DNA from: JBMOKT01 sp049323895 | GTDB taxonomy: Bacteria; Bacillota; Peptococcia; Peptococcales; BICA1-8 | Direction: 5' to 3' | Length of the DNA stretch: 64,000 nt | NCBI GenBank assembly: GCA_049323895.1 | Contig: JBMOKT010000021.1 | Coordinates: forward strand, 1-64,000 | Shown: positions 1-10,000 of the stretch, in pieces | Layout: every line of letters begins with the position of its first letter | How positions within the stretch are numbered: the stretch's first letter is position 1 | Notes under the pieces: generated by a model | What the model saw: only the letters and a program-made list of their open reading frames with translations | The model's database searches: none | What the model was told of the DNA's origin: nothing | Translations under genes and position numbers: made by a program

Positions 1-1
1 T

Positions 2-700
2 CATGTCGCACAGCCGGATTAGAGATTTTTGATATTCTTTGTAATAGCCGTCCATGGCAGCTATATCCATGCCGATTCTATGTATTTTTTCCTGCCATAG
101 GGCTAACGAGGTATAGCCTTTGGTTTTAGACAGATCGGAGATATATTGAATCAGAAGAGTGCGGGCCAGTTCCGGAACTGCCATCGTGGGAACATAAGAT
201 TGAAGCTGGCTCAGTATTTGTTTTTCCAGCAATTGAATATCAGCCTTTTGAAAACGGATTTTGGCTAAAATCCATAAAGCATCCTCATTTGATAGTCCAT
301 GTTTGTTTATGAGTTTATCTTTGATTTTATTATGAGTTAAAATATCCCCCTTAGAAAGTTCCTGCAACTCCTGTCCCAATTCCCCGAAATATACAACTCG
401 TAGTGTTTGAAGCATAGGTTCGGAATTGCGTAAACTTGATGTCCTCTTAAAAAACCCCTCTCCACTCCTGGACTCCTTGGTTGAAGCTAAATCAGAGATA
501 GCAAGCGGGTTGAATAGGTTTTTCACCTGCACAGCTTCAACAATTTGTCCGTCACGTTTAATCAACAAATCTTCCAGGTGTTCCGGATAGTACTCGTCCT
601 TGGCCGTTTCCTCCATTATCCTTGAAGCAATATATAGGGTCTGAGACGAATAACCCTTCCAAGCTGATTGTGCACCGATATCTGATTTATTAAAGAGCAT
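2..700 (-). CDS. Possible DUF4297/Cap4-like nuclease protein, N-terminal part (cut by window edge)
   Basis: The frame is open from an ATG at 700 to the window edge, about 233 codons, and its 3' end lies outside. A purine-rich site (CGAGGTG) sits just upstream of the ATG. The N-terminus has the pattern seen in DUF4297/Cap4-type proteins: a Gly-Tyr-Ser-Ser-Gln-rich helix at residues 15-25, then an E-x-V-Q-V-K segment near residue 60 that resembles the E-x-K half of a PD-(D/E)xK nuclease site. In known systems such domains are effectors fused to a sensor or NTPase. The rest of the visible part is helical and not diagnostic. The family assignment rests on short motifs and is tentative. It could equally be an uncharacterised ABC-3C-type component. 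Confidence 0.45.
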   Translation of the reverse strand, partial: MLFNKSDIGAQSAWKGYSSQTLYIASRIMEETAKDEYYPEHLEDLLIKRDGQIVEAVQVKNLFNPLAISDLASTKESRSGEGFFKRTSSLRNSEPMLQTLRVVYFGELGQELQELSKGDILTHNKIKDKLINKHGLSNEDALWILAKIRFQKADIQLLEKQILSQLQSYVPTMAVPELARTLLIQYISDLSKTKGYTSLALWQEKIHRIGMDIAAMDGYYKEYQKSLIRLCDM

Positions 701-1454
701 ATATAATTCACCTCGCCCTTCTCTTTTACAATATCTCTATAACACGATATTAATAAATTAATTCACTATTTTCCTAATCAATTTTATCCAAGAAATTCAT
801 ACATTTCTTTAATTCAAAGTTAGCAAAGTTCGTCTCCATACCGTTTGGTTCTTAGCATTTTTTTAATATACAGTTTTTAAACAACTTTCTGCAAATTAAT
901 GTCACAACATAATAATAAGACCAAACATATGTTCAGGTCAATCCCCAACCTATATTTGGTCAAATTCTCTTGGTTTACACTTGCAAGATATGGTGTGTAA
1001 TCCTAACTCAAAGTTGAAATTACTTTTTTGACAATAATGTGCAAACTTCTGTATGCCTTGAGTAGACAAAAATGATGCTATTTAAAGCTGGTTGTGCCTT
1101 GACGTCAGAGTATATTTCTGAAAAAGACCTTCTCAAAGTTAATTTTTTCAGTCTTTTTTTGTCCGCTATTTTAATTGATTACTTGCATTCCACCGTCATT
1201 ATAACTATCCTCTAGCTCATGTAAGCTGATGATCCAATCTGAGCTCTTCATCAAATTGTAAGTATTAAAACCTTGAAAGCACTACATCATATGTTATTTG
1301 CTGTATACCTTTTCCAATCTTCTATAAATCAATATTACTATATAGTCTAGTAATACCTTATTTTGGTAGGATAATTTGTCTTGCTTGCTTGTTTATTAGC
1401 TTAATCTGTTTTACGAATTAATCTTTCCTAATAATTAATCATTTAGCTAATCTA
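701..1454. other. AT-rich intergenic stretch
   Basis: No coding frame of note was seen in these 750 bases. The stretch should hold the minus-strand promoter of the possible nuclease gene that starts at 700. It also holds a degenerate copy (about 1051-1112) of the repeat that borders cassettes further right. The rest is AT-rich with no recognised RNA. Confidence 0.5.
1051..1112 (-). repeat. Boundary repeat, copy A (degenerate)
   Basis: This stretch aligns with the four better copies. It has TATGCCTTGAG, then a GACAAAAATGATG block, an AAAGCTGGT block and a final GCCTTG. It differs from the consensus at several positions, and the terminator-like stem is not evident. It may mark the old left edge of the cassette train. 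Confidence 0.55.
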
Positions 1455-2111
1455 TTAATGCTTATCAATATAATGCTGTAATTGTTCATGCCACTTTATA
1501 GTATCATATTCCTGTGGTTCAGTTTTTTCACCCATTAAAAGGTCTATCAGATGTCGTGGTTCTTTACCACCAATATAGATAGACTTGATACATGAAACAC
1601 AATATACGCAAACATCATTGCATGGCATAGATTGAGCTCTATCCTTCATTCTTTGATGAATCTGATCAACTGGTAGCTTTGGATAAAAATCATCTCCGCA
1701 GCAAATCGAACGTGTACCACTATATTTTGTCTCCACAATTTTAATATTCATCTTCTTTAGTAAACTTCGTACAGACTGGTGTACCTGTGGTTTTGTACGC
1801 ACTGGACATGCATCATGCACTGACATACTTAAGCCTTCATAATCAGGATATTTAAAAGTATCTAAACCATCAAGTACTTCCCACAAAGAAATTGTAGATA
1901 TTCCCTCATATAAGCTACTAAAACGTCGGTCACACCCTGCACATACATTAATAATTAATGATCCTGTTTCGAGCTGCGGATCATGACGACAGCAAATTTT
2001 ATGCATTGCAACAGTTCCATAATTTTTATTTAGAAAATCTAAGATTTTATTTTCCATGTTAGGTTTATATATACTTAGGGCACAACCTGGATTAAAATAT
2101 ATTTTTTTCAT
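1455..2111 (-). CDS. Cysteine-rich CCG-domain Fe-S protein
   Basis: The product is 218 residues with many cysteines in patterns typical of the heterodisulfide-reductase-like cysteine-rich (CCG) domain. There is NPGCALS at residues 8-14, an ICC motif near residue 40, CAGC near 57, ICCGDDF near 137, and CVYCVSC near 168. Proteins of this kind bind an Fe-S cluster and act in electron transfer or thiol/disulfide chemistry. Two half-motif blocks suggest a duplicated domain in one chain. No membrane segment or signal peptide is visible. The gene lies downstream of the alkylation-repair genes and could be read through from them, although the remnants between make that uncertain. The substrate is unknown. 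Confidence 0.6.
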   Translation of the reverse strand: MKKIYFNPGCALSIYKPNMENKILDFLNKNYGTVAMHKICCRHDPQLETGSLIINVCAGCDRRFSSLYEGISTISLWEVLDGLDTFKYPDYEGLSMSVHDACPVRTKPQVHQSVRSLLKKMNIKIVETKYSGTRSICCGDDFYPKLPVDQIHQRMKDRAQSMPCNDVCVYCVSCIKSIYIGGKEPRHLIDLLMGEKTEPQEYDTIKWHEQLQHYIDKH

Positions 2112-2142
2112 AGCAACTACGCCTCCTAAATTTTCAATGTTC

Positions 2143-2358
2143 TTAAATATTTCTTCTGTTCATCAGCATTTCAATGCCAAAACGCACGGTATATGGTTGA
2201 TCTGATTTGATCCATTCCCGAATCTTTACTTCAACATCAGCTAAATTTTCCTGGAAAGAAATCGGCGTAAATGTATCACAAACCGACCAGTTATCTATAT
2301 ATGGTAAAAAGTCTTCTACTGTTTGCAGGCTCCTATTATAATCCTTCAGCTGCAACAA
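2143..2358 (-). pseudogene. DNA alkylation repair (AlkD-like) remnant
   Basis: These 71 codons match an internal part of AlkD-like HEAT-repeat alkylation repair proteins. The sequence reads DYNRSL, then VEDFLPYIDNW, and ends with YTVRFGIEMLMN. Whole members are roughly 220-240 residues, so most of the protein is missing. The only start available is TTG at 2356-2358 and no good ribosome site precedes it. The position next to ada and ogt fits a former alkylation-repair operon member that has been deleted at both ends. Confidence 0.6.
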
Positions 2359-2489
2359 GGTGAGTGATTATGACACTCCACCTGTAAAATAGGATAATAC
2401 CGCCATACCAGACGATGTGCAACAATTCTTTTTCTTAATCCATTTAAAAATGCAGGGATATCAGTTCGGTGGCTGGCACTGATAATCAT
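2346..2489 (-). pseudogene. DUF1848 N-terminal remnant
   Basis: An ATG at 2489 overlaps the stop codon of ogt (ATGA). It opens a 47-codon frame starting MIISASHRTDIPAF, close to the conserved N-terminus of DUF1848 proteins. After about 14 residues the similarity fades, and a stop appears at 2346-2348. DUF1848 proteins are several times longer. This looks like the stub of a gene fused by deletion to the AlkD-like remnant that follows. The ogt overlap suggests it was once translationally coupled. Confidence 0.55.
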
Positions 2490-3010
2490 AGTGCTGTCCC
2501 TTTTGTGGGAATTGTTAAATCAGTCATATCTACACCCTCCAGATCCAAAAGCTTTACTTTTTTTGCAATACCTCCAGCATAACCTGTCAGGTTGCCATTT
2601 GCACCGACAACTCTGTGGCAGGGAATAATAATTGAAATTGCACCGCCAATTGCTTGACTTGACATACTTGTTTTATGTTCCATTATAGCTATTTTCTTTG
2701 CAATTTCACCATAACAGGTTATCTGCCCATATGGAATTTCGCAAAGACTTTTCCATACTTTCTGACTAAATGAACTTCCCCTTGGAGCCAATGGTAGTTC
2801 ATTGATTCCAGGTTTTTCACCTGAAAAGTACCTGTCCAGCCATTCCCTTGCAGCTGCAAAAACTGGTAAGTCATCCTTCTGCGTCTTTTCACTCTTTACT
2901 GCTTCACCAAAATATTTCTGTCCTTCCAACCAAAGGCCTATGATATTTTCACCGTCACTGGCTAATAGGAGTTTTCCTAGAGGTGATTGATATTGTGTTA
3001 TATAATACAT
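2486..3010 (-). CDS. ogt: Methylated-DNA-[protein]-cysteine S-methyltransferase
   Basis: The 174-residue product is a suicide enzyme that takes alkyl groups from O6-alkylguanine in DNA onto its own cysteine. The active-site I-P-C-H-R-V motif lies at residues 129-134, with C131 as acceptor. The helix-turn-helix DNA-binding part lies before it (FSQKVWKSLCEIPYGQ). Length and domain order are those of ordinary Ogt/MGMT proteins. The start at 3010 has GGAGGATTAGT directly upstream, placed at the end of the ada-alkA gene, so the two are translated from one message. It repairs alkylation damage alongside the upstream Ada-AlkA fusion. Confidence 0.93.
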   Translation of the reverse strand: MYYITQYQSPLGKLLLASDGENIIGLWLEGQKYFGEAVKSEKTQKDDLPVFAAAREWLDRYFSGEKPGINELPLAPRGSSFSQKVWKSLCEIPYGQITCYGEIAKKIAIMEHKTSMSSQAIGGAISIIIPCHRVVGANGNLTGYAGGIAKKVKLLDLEGVDMTDLTIPTKGTAL

Positions 3011-3011
3011 A

Positions 3012-4490
3012 CTAATCCTCCATTTCTGATAATGAATTCCAAAGGCTTATAGTCGCATAACTGCGCCACGGCTTCCACTCTTCTGATTTTGTAAACATCT
3101 CCTTTGCTGTCATTGGTTCAAGAGCTTTCTTTATGCCATAATCTGTCTCAAGAAAAGCGTCTGTCCATCCTATGGCTCGCATTGCGATATACTTTGCAGT
3201 CCATGCCCCAATACCTGGAAGCTGCATCAACTTTTCTATTTCTTTTTCTGGATCGGCGAAAAGACTACAGTCAATCTTTCCTGATGAAAACATGTGTGCT
3301 AATGACTGTATCGTCCTTGCCCTCGTAGCAATAACCCCCAACGGACCAAGATGATCTTCAATCCGGCCTTCCAGTTTCAAAATATCTTCTGGAGAAGGAA
3401 ATACATAATTTAAGTCTTCAATCCCTGTCTCTACTGGAGTTCCAAGTTTTTCAGCCATTCTTCCTGCTAGTGTGCTCGCAGCTTTTACAGTAATCTGCTG
3501 TCCAAGGACAGCGCGTACAGACATTTCAAAAGGATCCATACATCCCGGCACCCTTGTTCCCTTCACACAGACCTCAGCTTTTATCTCGTTCATGCAGGAC
3601 AATGCTTCATAAACAGCTTCGGGGTCACAGTAGAGGTCGAAAAGTCGCCTAATATGTGCAAGTATATGGGGTAATACCGTAATCAGACTTTCACTTATTG
3701 TGACTGATAGTATATTTTTCTGTGGTTTGTTCCCAACTTTTATCCATCCAAAGATTAGTTCTCCTTTTCTGTCCATTTGCCGTACGGTCCGAAAATAGAA
3801 TCCATCACGTACTGTTTCTACTCCTGGAATTGCTCTCATAAAAAGAAAGTCTAGTATCTTTTGCCATTCATAAGGTGTCCGGTAGCCCACTCCTACAGTA
3901 ATTTCGCTACGTTTTTCTTTTCCTTCTTTTATTTCCTTCCGCAATGATGTCGGTGACAGTTGATATTGTTTCTGAAACAATTCGTTGAATCGTCTTAAGC
4001 TGCCAAAACCTGCGGCCATTGCAATTTCAATAACGGACAGGTCTGTATCTGTCAAAAGGTTTTTAGCCATAAGCAAGCGACAAGTCTGTAAATACTCTAC
4101 TGGTGTAACATGATACTCTTCCATAAAAATACGCCTTAAATGACGGTCTGTACATCCGAGATAGCCCGCCAACTCAGGTAGACTCAGCCCGCTTCCACAG
4201 CTTTCCTCCAAAAGTCTAGCCGCCTTTCTTGCAAGAACATTGCCTGTGTCTGCTACTGTTTTATGTGGTGCAAGCTCTGGTCTGCAAAGCAGACATGGAC
4301 GATATCCGGCCTGTTCAGCTTCCGCAGCAGTTTTAAAGTAGCTACAATTCTCTTCCTTAGGTAATCTTGCACGACAAACAGGACGACAGTAAATGCCAGT
4401 TGAAGAAATTCCCACAAAAAACTGTCCGTCAAATCGGCTATCTTTTGATTTGAAAGCGGCATAGAATATTTCTTCATCTTTTTCTGTCAT
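3012..4490 (-). CDS. ada: Ada-AlkA fusion: alkylation-response regulator and 3-methyladenine DNA glycosylase
   Basis: Three domains follow one another in about 492 residues. First is an Ada metal-binding domain with C35, C39, C66 and C69, the set that holds zinc and accepts methyl groups from phosphotriesters. Next is an AraC-type helix-turn-helix region (about 85-190). Last is an AlkA-like glycosylase with the L-P-G-I-G-A-W-T helix-hairpin-helix and the E-T-D segment carrying the catalytic Asp. Ada-sensing and base-excision functions are therefore in one chain. I chose the ATG at 4490 because it follows AAAGGGGGATAGTTCA. An in-frame start 27 codons upstream has no ribosome site and no family support. 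It heads the operon with ogt and probably autoregulates. Confidence 0.9.
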   Translation of the reverse strand: MTEKDEEIFYAAFKSKDSRFDGQFFVGISSTGIYCRPVCRARLPKEENCSYFKTAAEAEQAGYRPCLLCRPELAPHKTVADTGNVLARKAARLLEESCGSGLSLPELAGYLGCTDRHLRRIFMEEYHVTPVEYLQTCRLLMAKNLLTDTDLSVIEIAMAAGFGSLRRFNELFQKQYQLSPTSLRKEIKEGKEKRSEITVGVGYRTPYEWQKILDFLFMRAIPGVETVRDGFYFRTVRQMDRKGELIFGWIKVGNKPQKNILSVTISESLITVLPHILAHIRRLFDLYCDPEAVYEALSCMNEIKAEVCVKGTRVPGCMDPFEMSVRAVLGQQITVKAASTLAGRMAEKLGTPVETGIEDLNYVFPSPEDILKLEGRIEDHLGPLGVIATRARTIQSLAHMFSSGKIDCSLFADPEKEIEKLMQLPGIGAWTAKYIAMRAIGWTDAFLETDYGIKKALEPMTAKEMFTKSEEWKPWRSYATISLWNSLSEMED

Positions 4491-4540
4491 TGAACTATCC
4501 CCCTTTGATAAATTTATTATACAACTCTTCCAACAAAATG
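4491..4540 (-). promoter_or_regulatory. Probable ada promoter
   Basis: On the minus strand a TATAAT lies at 4516-4521, about 25 bases before the ada start codon. The expected -35 region is poor, as is usual for activator-dependent promoters. Two TGCAGA words lie further upstream (about 4560-4590) and could be Ada sites, but I cannot verify a consensus for this genus. Confidence 0.45.
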
Positions 4541-4890
4541 CTAGCGGTTTTCGGACATATATATTCTGCAAAAAGCTCTCTGCATTTTATCAAAGTGCTT
4601 TAGAATTTTACCTTTTATTACATTCCAACCTTAATAACACAACAAGTGATAGAAAAGTGATAGAACCAGTTGATATGTTCCCGAATACAGAAGCCACTGA
4701 ATGTCATCTATACACTCAGTGGCTTAATCCATTGATATTACAAGCTTTTATCGCCTTTCTAGTTTAACTACCACCTCCACATGCCTTGAGGATACAAAAA
4801 AGATGCCGCTCGAAGCTGGTAGCTCCTTGGCGGCAGGGTATCTGATATCATTATACATTCTAAAGGCGCCGAATTCGACGCCTTTAAATA
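4541..4890. other. Intergenic stretch with a hairpin and boundary repeat B
   Basis: This stretch separates the ada promoter from the RhuM stop. It has a strong inverted repeat at about 4692-4725 (GCCACTGA...TCAGTGGC), which could be a terminator or a recombination site. Boundary repeat B follows. No coding frame is supported. Confidence 0.55.
4776..4840 (-). repeat. Boundary repeat, copy B
   Basis: This copy has the core TGCCTTGAGGATACAAAAAA followed by GATGCCG, a variable middle, and CCTTGGCGGCAGGG. Read on the minus strand it forms TGCCGCC...GCGGCA with an inner AGCT/AGCT pairing, followed by TCTTTTTTG, so it can also be an intrinsic terminator for RhuM. It defines the left edge of the RhuM cassette. 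Confidence 0.8.
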
Positions 4891-5934
4891 TTACTCTTCA
4901 TCCTTTATGCCATTAATTAATTTATCAAAGTCAGATTGAAACAGCCTGTCCTGGATAATACGATATTTTTCAAACTCGCTTTCAGCATGGGCTTTGGCAA
5001 TTTCCGCCGTCACCTTTCCCGGATCCTGTAAAACATCATGGTCAGCTGCCTGTATGAAGCGGTTCAGTCGTGTTTCCCAATCCTGCATGGTCATAGGTAT
5101 ATGTCGAAGTGCCATATTCTCAGCAATGTCCAAATAGGCGGAAACTAGCCGCTGCAGCTGCCCCATTTCAAATTCGCTCAGGTAGTTTTTAGCTACTGAT
5201 ACGTCAAATTTCTGAATTTTCCCATTAGGTGCATCTTTCCAGGTGGTCAGCCCCATATGTTTCTTTCCAGCATCTGCACGGTTATAGATAACTTCTGAAG
5301 CGGTCTGTCCATGAATCGCCCAATGAAGCTTATTTTGGACTGTGGCAAAAAAACGCTTTGTGGCACTTGCATTTACATCGTAATCAATGGCGGTTGCATA
5401 AATATCGGTAATTTTTTGATAGAACTTCCGCTCACTCAGGCGGATTTCACGGATACGCTGGAGCTGCTCTTCAAAATATTGCTCTGTAAGAATAGAACCA
5501 CCATTTTTCAAGCGTTCATCATCCATAGCAAAGCCTTTGATAGTGTAATCCTTCACGATCTGATTTGCCCATTTGCGGAATTGTACAGCGCGTTCATTAT
5601 TTACTTTAAAACCCACGGCAATAATCATTTGCAGATTATAATGCTTCACTTCACGATTGACCTGGCGCGAACCTTCGGTTTGAACTATTCGGAAATTCCT
5701 AATAGTTGCTTCCAGCTCAAGTTCGTAATCCGAGAATATATTCGCAATATGTTCATTGATGGTCGGTATCTCTACGTCATAAAGCGTTGCCAGCATCTTC
5801 TGTGTAAGCCAGATGTTTTCATCTTCATATCGCATTTCAAAGCTTTGAGGATCATCGCCTGTTGCTGCAATGTATGTCAGGTATTCGGCAGCACTTGAAC
5901 GTATGGTGATTTCGTTATTTTTTTTCTTCGCCAT
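4891..5934 (-). CDS. RhuM-family protein
   Basis: The product has 347 residues. The sequence runs from a RYEDENIWLTQKMLATLYDV block (residues about 40-60) through VNREVKHYNLQMIIAVGFKV to IHGQTASEVIYNRADA and MTMQDWETRL. These are the hallmark blocks of the RhuM (virulence-related, YdhH/RhuM) family. The molecular function of RhuM proteins is not established. They are common on genomic islands and near restriction and toxin-antitoxin genes. The ATG at 5934 follows GGAGG by 11 bases. Repeat copies B and C flank the gene, so it appears to be a one-gene cassette. A RhuM fragment also lies joined to a recombinase remnant near 31.3 kb, suggesting the two travel together. Confidence 0.85.
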   Translation of the reverse strand: MAKKKNNEITIRSSAAEYLTYIAATGDDPQSFEMRYEDENIWLTQKMLATLYDVEIPTINEHIANIFSDYELELEATIRNFRIVQTEGSRQVNREVKHYNLQMIIAVGFKVNNERAVQFRKWANQIVKDYTIKGFAMDDERLKNGGSILTEQYFEEQLQRIREIRLSERKFYQKITDIYATAIDYDVNASATKRFFATVQNKLHWAIHGQTASEVIYNRADAGKKHMGLTTWKDAPNGKIQKFDVSVAKNYLSEFEMGQLQRLVSAYLDIAENMALRHIPMTMQDWETRLNRFIQAADHDVLQDPGKVTAEIAKAHAESEFEKYRIIQDRLFQSDFDKLINGIKDEE

Positions 5935-6282
5935 AAGGTTTATTTCCTCCGCTTTGATTTAATGGGTATCTCTATAAATCGGTCGCAATTTGCGACAGGT
6001 TTATTTCAGTCTCTTCCAAACATTTGTTCGCATTTATTGTAACTGAAATATTTATCCATGTAAAGAGTTTAAGAAAAATTCCCCCGAATTCGAGGGAATT
6101 ATAATAAAAAGACGTTAAGCGCTTTCTCACATCAAAGCATGTTTTATCTCAATCCCGCAACCCCTTTATTTATCAAGGTTTATGTCGCTGCAACAGGATT
6201 ATGGATTCCACATGCCTTGAGGATACAAAAAAGATGCCGATTGAAGCTGGTGGGGCCTTGGCGGCAGGGGTTGATCTAGCTG
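5935..6282. other. Intergenic stretch carrying the long form of boundary repeat C
   Basis: From about 6107 to 6205 the sequence resembles the DNA upstream of both recombinase genes (15090-15189 and 24829-24929). Shared blocks are AATCCCGCAACC, TATTTATCAAGGTTT and GCAACAGGATTATGG. Repeat C follows. The RhuM promoter probably lies in 5950-6100, but I see no convincing -35/-10 pair. Confidence 0.6.
6206..6271 (-). repeat. Boundary repeat, copy C
   Basis: This is the same core as copy B, with TGCCG...CGGCA able to pair and TCTTTTTTG following on the minus strand. It ends 12 bases from the stop of the Mrr-like nuclease gene and so can act as that operon's terminator. It also forms the border between the RhuM cassette and the NACHT cassette. 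Confidence 0.8.
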
Positions 6283-7032
6283 TTAATCGATAAATTCATC
6301 TAGAATATCATCACACGAATAATCCCAGGCCATCAATTCTTCTTCAGGCTCCCTTAATAATTTACTACAGATTAACAACCTGTAGCCAAATACTTTAGAC
6401 ATATAGCAAATTGCTTTGAGGTGCTGCCGAGCTACCCCGAAAACTCCATGATCAGTTAAATGGTATCTATTTACAATTCTCTCCGCTGATTTTCTTGAGA
6501 GAAATAGAATGATTTGATTGCCTTCAAACGCGAAATATGACCCTGTAGTATTTTCGGTATCAGAATTCTCCATAATAACCCAGAAAGGATCACCCTTAAT
6601 ACTTTTATCGGGAAGCATCCCCGTTTTAATTGTTGATGCTAATAATTCATTAATTCTAGGTAAATCTGTCACTTGCATTAACTTAATTCCATAATGTTCT
6701 CCTAAGACTTGTGCACCTTGTTGGTATCCCAACGCAGAAATGAATACCCCCTGGATATTATTAGTATCATCCAATTTGCCTTTAAATTCCTGAACCATAC
6801 CTTTTGTTATAGCTCTATTATGGTTTTTACATTCGATTCCAACTCTATGTACAACTCCTGCTATTTTAATTTCATATAAGATATCAAATTCATGTTTAGC
6901 ACCAGAACGACCTATTTCAACAAAGTTTTTTTGGATTTTAACATCTCTCAAGTTTTCATTATTCAATAAAATATTGTATACATGCTCGACAAAATCTTCT
7001 AATCTATTACCATTCGCTTTCCTAATATCCAT
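6283..7032 (-). CDS. Mrr-like restriction endonuclease
   Basis: The 249-residue product has a PD-(D/E)xK nuclease core. There is G-x-x-x-E-F-D near residue 48, then G-I-E-C-K-N-H near residue 66, and K-G-M-V-Q-E-F-K-G-K-L-D-D, the typical Mrr_cat-like layout. Such enzymes cut DNA, some only when it is modified. The C-terminal 90 residues are not assigned. I chose the ATG at 7032 because AAAAGGA lies ten bases before it; an in-frame TTG eight codons earlier lacks a site. It is the last gene of a four-gene operon, 48 bases after the NACHT gene, and may be a second nuclease effector of that system. Confidence 0.78.
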   Translation of the reverse strand: MDIRKANGNRLEDFVEHVYNILLNNENLRDVKIQKNFVEIGRSGAKHEFDILYEIKIAGVVHRVGIECKNHNRAITKGMVQEFKGKLDDTNNIQGVFISALGYQQGAQVLGEHYGIKLMQVTDLPRINELLASTIKTGMLPDKSIKGDPFWVIMENSDTENTTGSYFAFEGNQIILFLSRKSAERIVNRYHLTDHGVFGVARQHLKAICYMSKVFGYRLLICSKLLREPEEELMAWDYSCDDILDEFID

Positions 7033-7080
7033 GATAATATGTCCTTTTCGTATCAAAATTAGTTATAAATAAGAGATCTA

Positions 7081-10000
7081 CTAACATAATAAAAACTCTA
7101 TACTCTTAAGCATTGTATCAAAAGCTCTAATGCAAATTTCCTTACTATCCAAAAATCCATAAATCTTTATTAACTCACTAAATCCGTCGTGGCCACCGCC
7201 ACTCTTGATAAGAAAGTCGACCATACTATTTTTTGATTTTTGATTTTTTAGTGCAGAAACAACCGTCATCCAAAAATACTCACTATTATAAGAATATCGT
7301 GTACTACTTGGATAATGTAATTTTTCAAGTAAACCAAATATTGAATCTATGTTCCCATAGATATTGATACATTTTTCAATAAGCAAATCATTAACTTCAA
7401 AACTATCAAGCAAATAATTAGATTCTAATTTCTTAAATAACTCATCTAGTTCAGCTTCTTCCTCTATCTCCCTCAGAATATCTAATGTTTTTACTTCCTG
7501 TTCTTTTTTTGCGCTAACAGGATAGTCAATTTCCTTTTCTTTTTCTACATCAACTTCCTTACCATACTTTGTACATAGTTGAGTGTATATTTCATATTCC
7601 GCCCTCTTAAGTTCTTTTTCCCATCCGGCGTCTACTAATGATTGAATTTCCCCACAGGCCTTTTTAAAGCATTCCTTTTGCTCATAATCTGAATAGAAAT
7701 CTGAATTCGCAATATTTAAATATGCTTCTATTTTATAATAAAAACTATCCCAACTTATCTTTTGATAGTATCTATCATAATCAGCCGATATGTTTTTTAA
7801 ACAATTTTCGATTTGCCTAATATTCATTCCTCTGTACACCATAGCTAGTGCATAGTCAAGATGAATAAGGTTATATGTTTCCTGCAATGTTGAAATTTTT
7901 TCATAGTAAAATTGAGCTGCATCAAAATTATATTCTCTCAACAATCTCATCACTATGCCATGGGTATCATTTTCTATATGGCGCGAATTCATTACTTCGG
8001 CTATTTTTAATATTCTTGTCAAATAGTTAATAAGAACATCTGATGAAATCCAATTATTTTTTAATAGGATTTCTAATGAATCAAGCAACTTGTAATCACC
8101 AATAGTATCTTTTCTGTCGTTCATTCGAAGTATTCCATTACTTATGCCTTTAAGAAGAACCTCATAACTAAGTGGATTATTGTGTTTAGACAAAATAAAA
8201 GATAACATAAATAAGGAATCACTTGTGCTTGTAAAATCTATATCTTGATAAATCTCCGGTGTATACAGTTTAGTTAGATCCGTAACATTCAGTAATTTTT
8301 CGAATCTACTTGAGTTAAATAATTTCATCGTATGATATATTACCAGCAGGCCACCGTCGTTGGGGATACCATTTATATAAGCAATTGCTCCTTTAAGATG
8401 AATATCTTCATCATCTGCTAGAGCTAAGGCTTTACCTAATAAAATCCTAATATAATAGTCGGCTTCATCATTTTTAAACATATTTGGTTTAATGGATCTA
8501 ACGAACTTGGAAATGGAATATGATTTAGTAAACATTTTAATAAATGTCGAATATGCTTCCACATACTTCTTTATTGATAACTCCACTTTATTCCAGATGC
8601 TATATTCTTTAAATGAATATAATAATAGGGCTACTGTATCACAATGGTCTTTCCAAAATACAGATACACTAAGCAATTTGTTATTATTAAAAAATTCTTG
8701 AGCTAGTTTAACCTCCTTCTGAGATAACTCCAGTTCTAAAATATTTTTCAATGCAATATTTAGGACACCACTTAAATTTCCTGTTGTCACTTCTGGTGCA
8801 CATAGTTCTTTCAGCGATTGCTTTAGTGATGCGTTTTCAAATAGTTTTTTAATGCATTCTGGCTTAGCCAATGAAATAGCAAATACACTCAATTGATTTA
8901 AATTCATTTTCGTAATGATTTCAGAACATTTATCTGAATGGTGTAAGATAAGATTGTAATATAGAGAACTTAAGTATAGTAAATCCGTTCCTATGTACTC
9001 ACCAAATAAATCGTCAATATTAATTTCTTTTGATTTTTCTAAAGCTATATTAACCATTTCATGGATCTTATCTTGTTTTATGACAGTATTAATATAAGTA
9101 ATATTTTTCCATACTAAATTATTATCTTTGACAGAAATTGAATTATAGTAATATTTTTTCTCCTGTGATAATTTCATTATTTCGTCATAGTTACGCATCA
9201 TTCCAGCTATAAAAGTTTGTTTATCGAATTTATTCATGCTACTAATTAATGAAATATAGATCTTAAAAAATTGTTTCATTTCATCGTTAAACGATGCTTT
9301 AACTGATTGTTTAGATAAATGGTAAATAATTTTTTCGGGAATATACTTAAAGAATTCATGAAAAGGTAATGACTGATCTTGACTGATGCTTTCAAAAATC
9401 AGGTTGTTTTGAGATGCTACAGCGTAAACAATCCAATCAGTCCAAAAGTAGAAGGATTTGTCAACGCCCCAAGCCCTATCATTCCCAAGATATACATTAA
9501 AAAGGCCAACTAAAAAAGCAAGAGATAAATCTTTTTCTTCTAGTGCTTTATTCTGAAGATATGGAATTAACATTTTCTCAAACAAATCAACATTAATTAT
9601 AATGTTTTGTGTTCTAAGATAATTCAAATCCTTTTCTATTTTCTCCTCTAATTCTAATATGGTAAAATATTCGGCAAATCGTCTATGCTGGTAAGCAAAA
9701 GCATATGATTCATTTGTAGCCGTAATATCAAAAAAACTATCTGCCAAATATCCTATAATTTCATTCAAAGATTTGTAATCGCATTTAGGAAATAAATTTC
9801 CAATAATGTCATATAAATCAGAATACCCGATACTTGTTATATCTCTTTCGAATAATGAAAAAGCTATTCTTTTGTTTAATTCGATTATCGAAACCTCTTT
9901 AGGATTTGGTAAGTTAAGTGACTCTAAGTATTTTCTATGATGGATGTTTTTTAATATTTCAGATGTGCTATACTTCATTAAATCTGTTAACGAACTTGAC

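Noticed and set aside
5311..5898. 195-codon plus-strand frame
   Set aside because: It is antisense to the well-supported RhuM gene and has no start signal.
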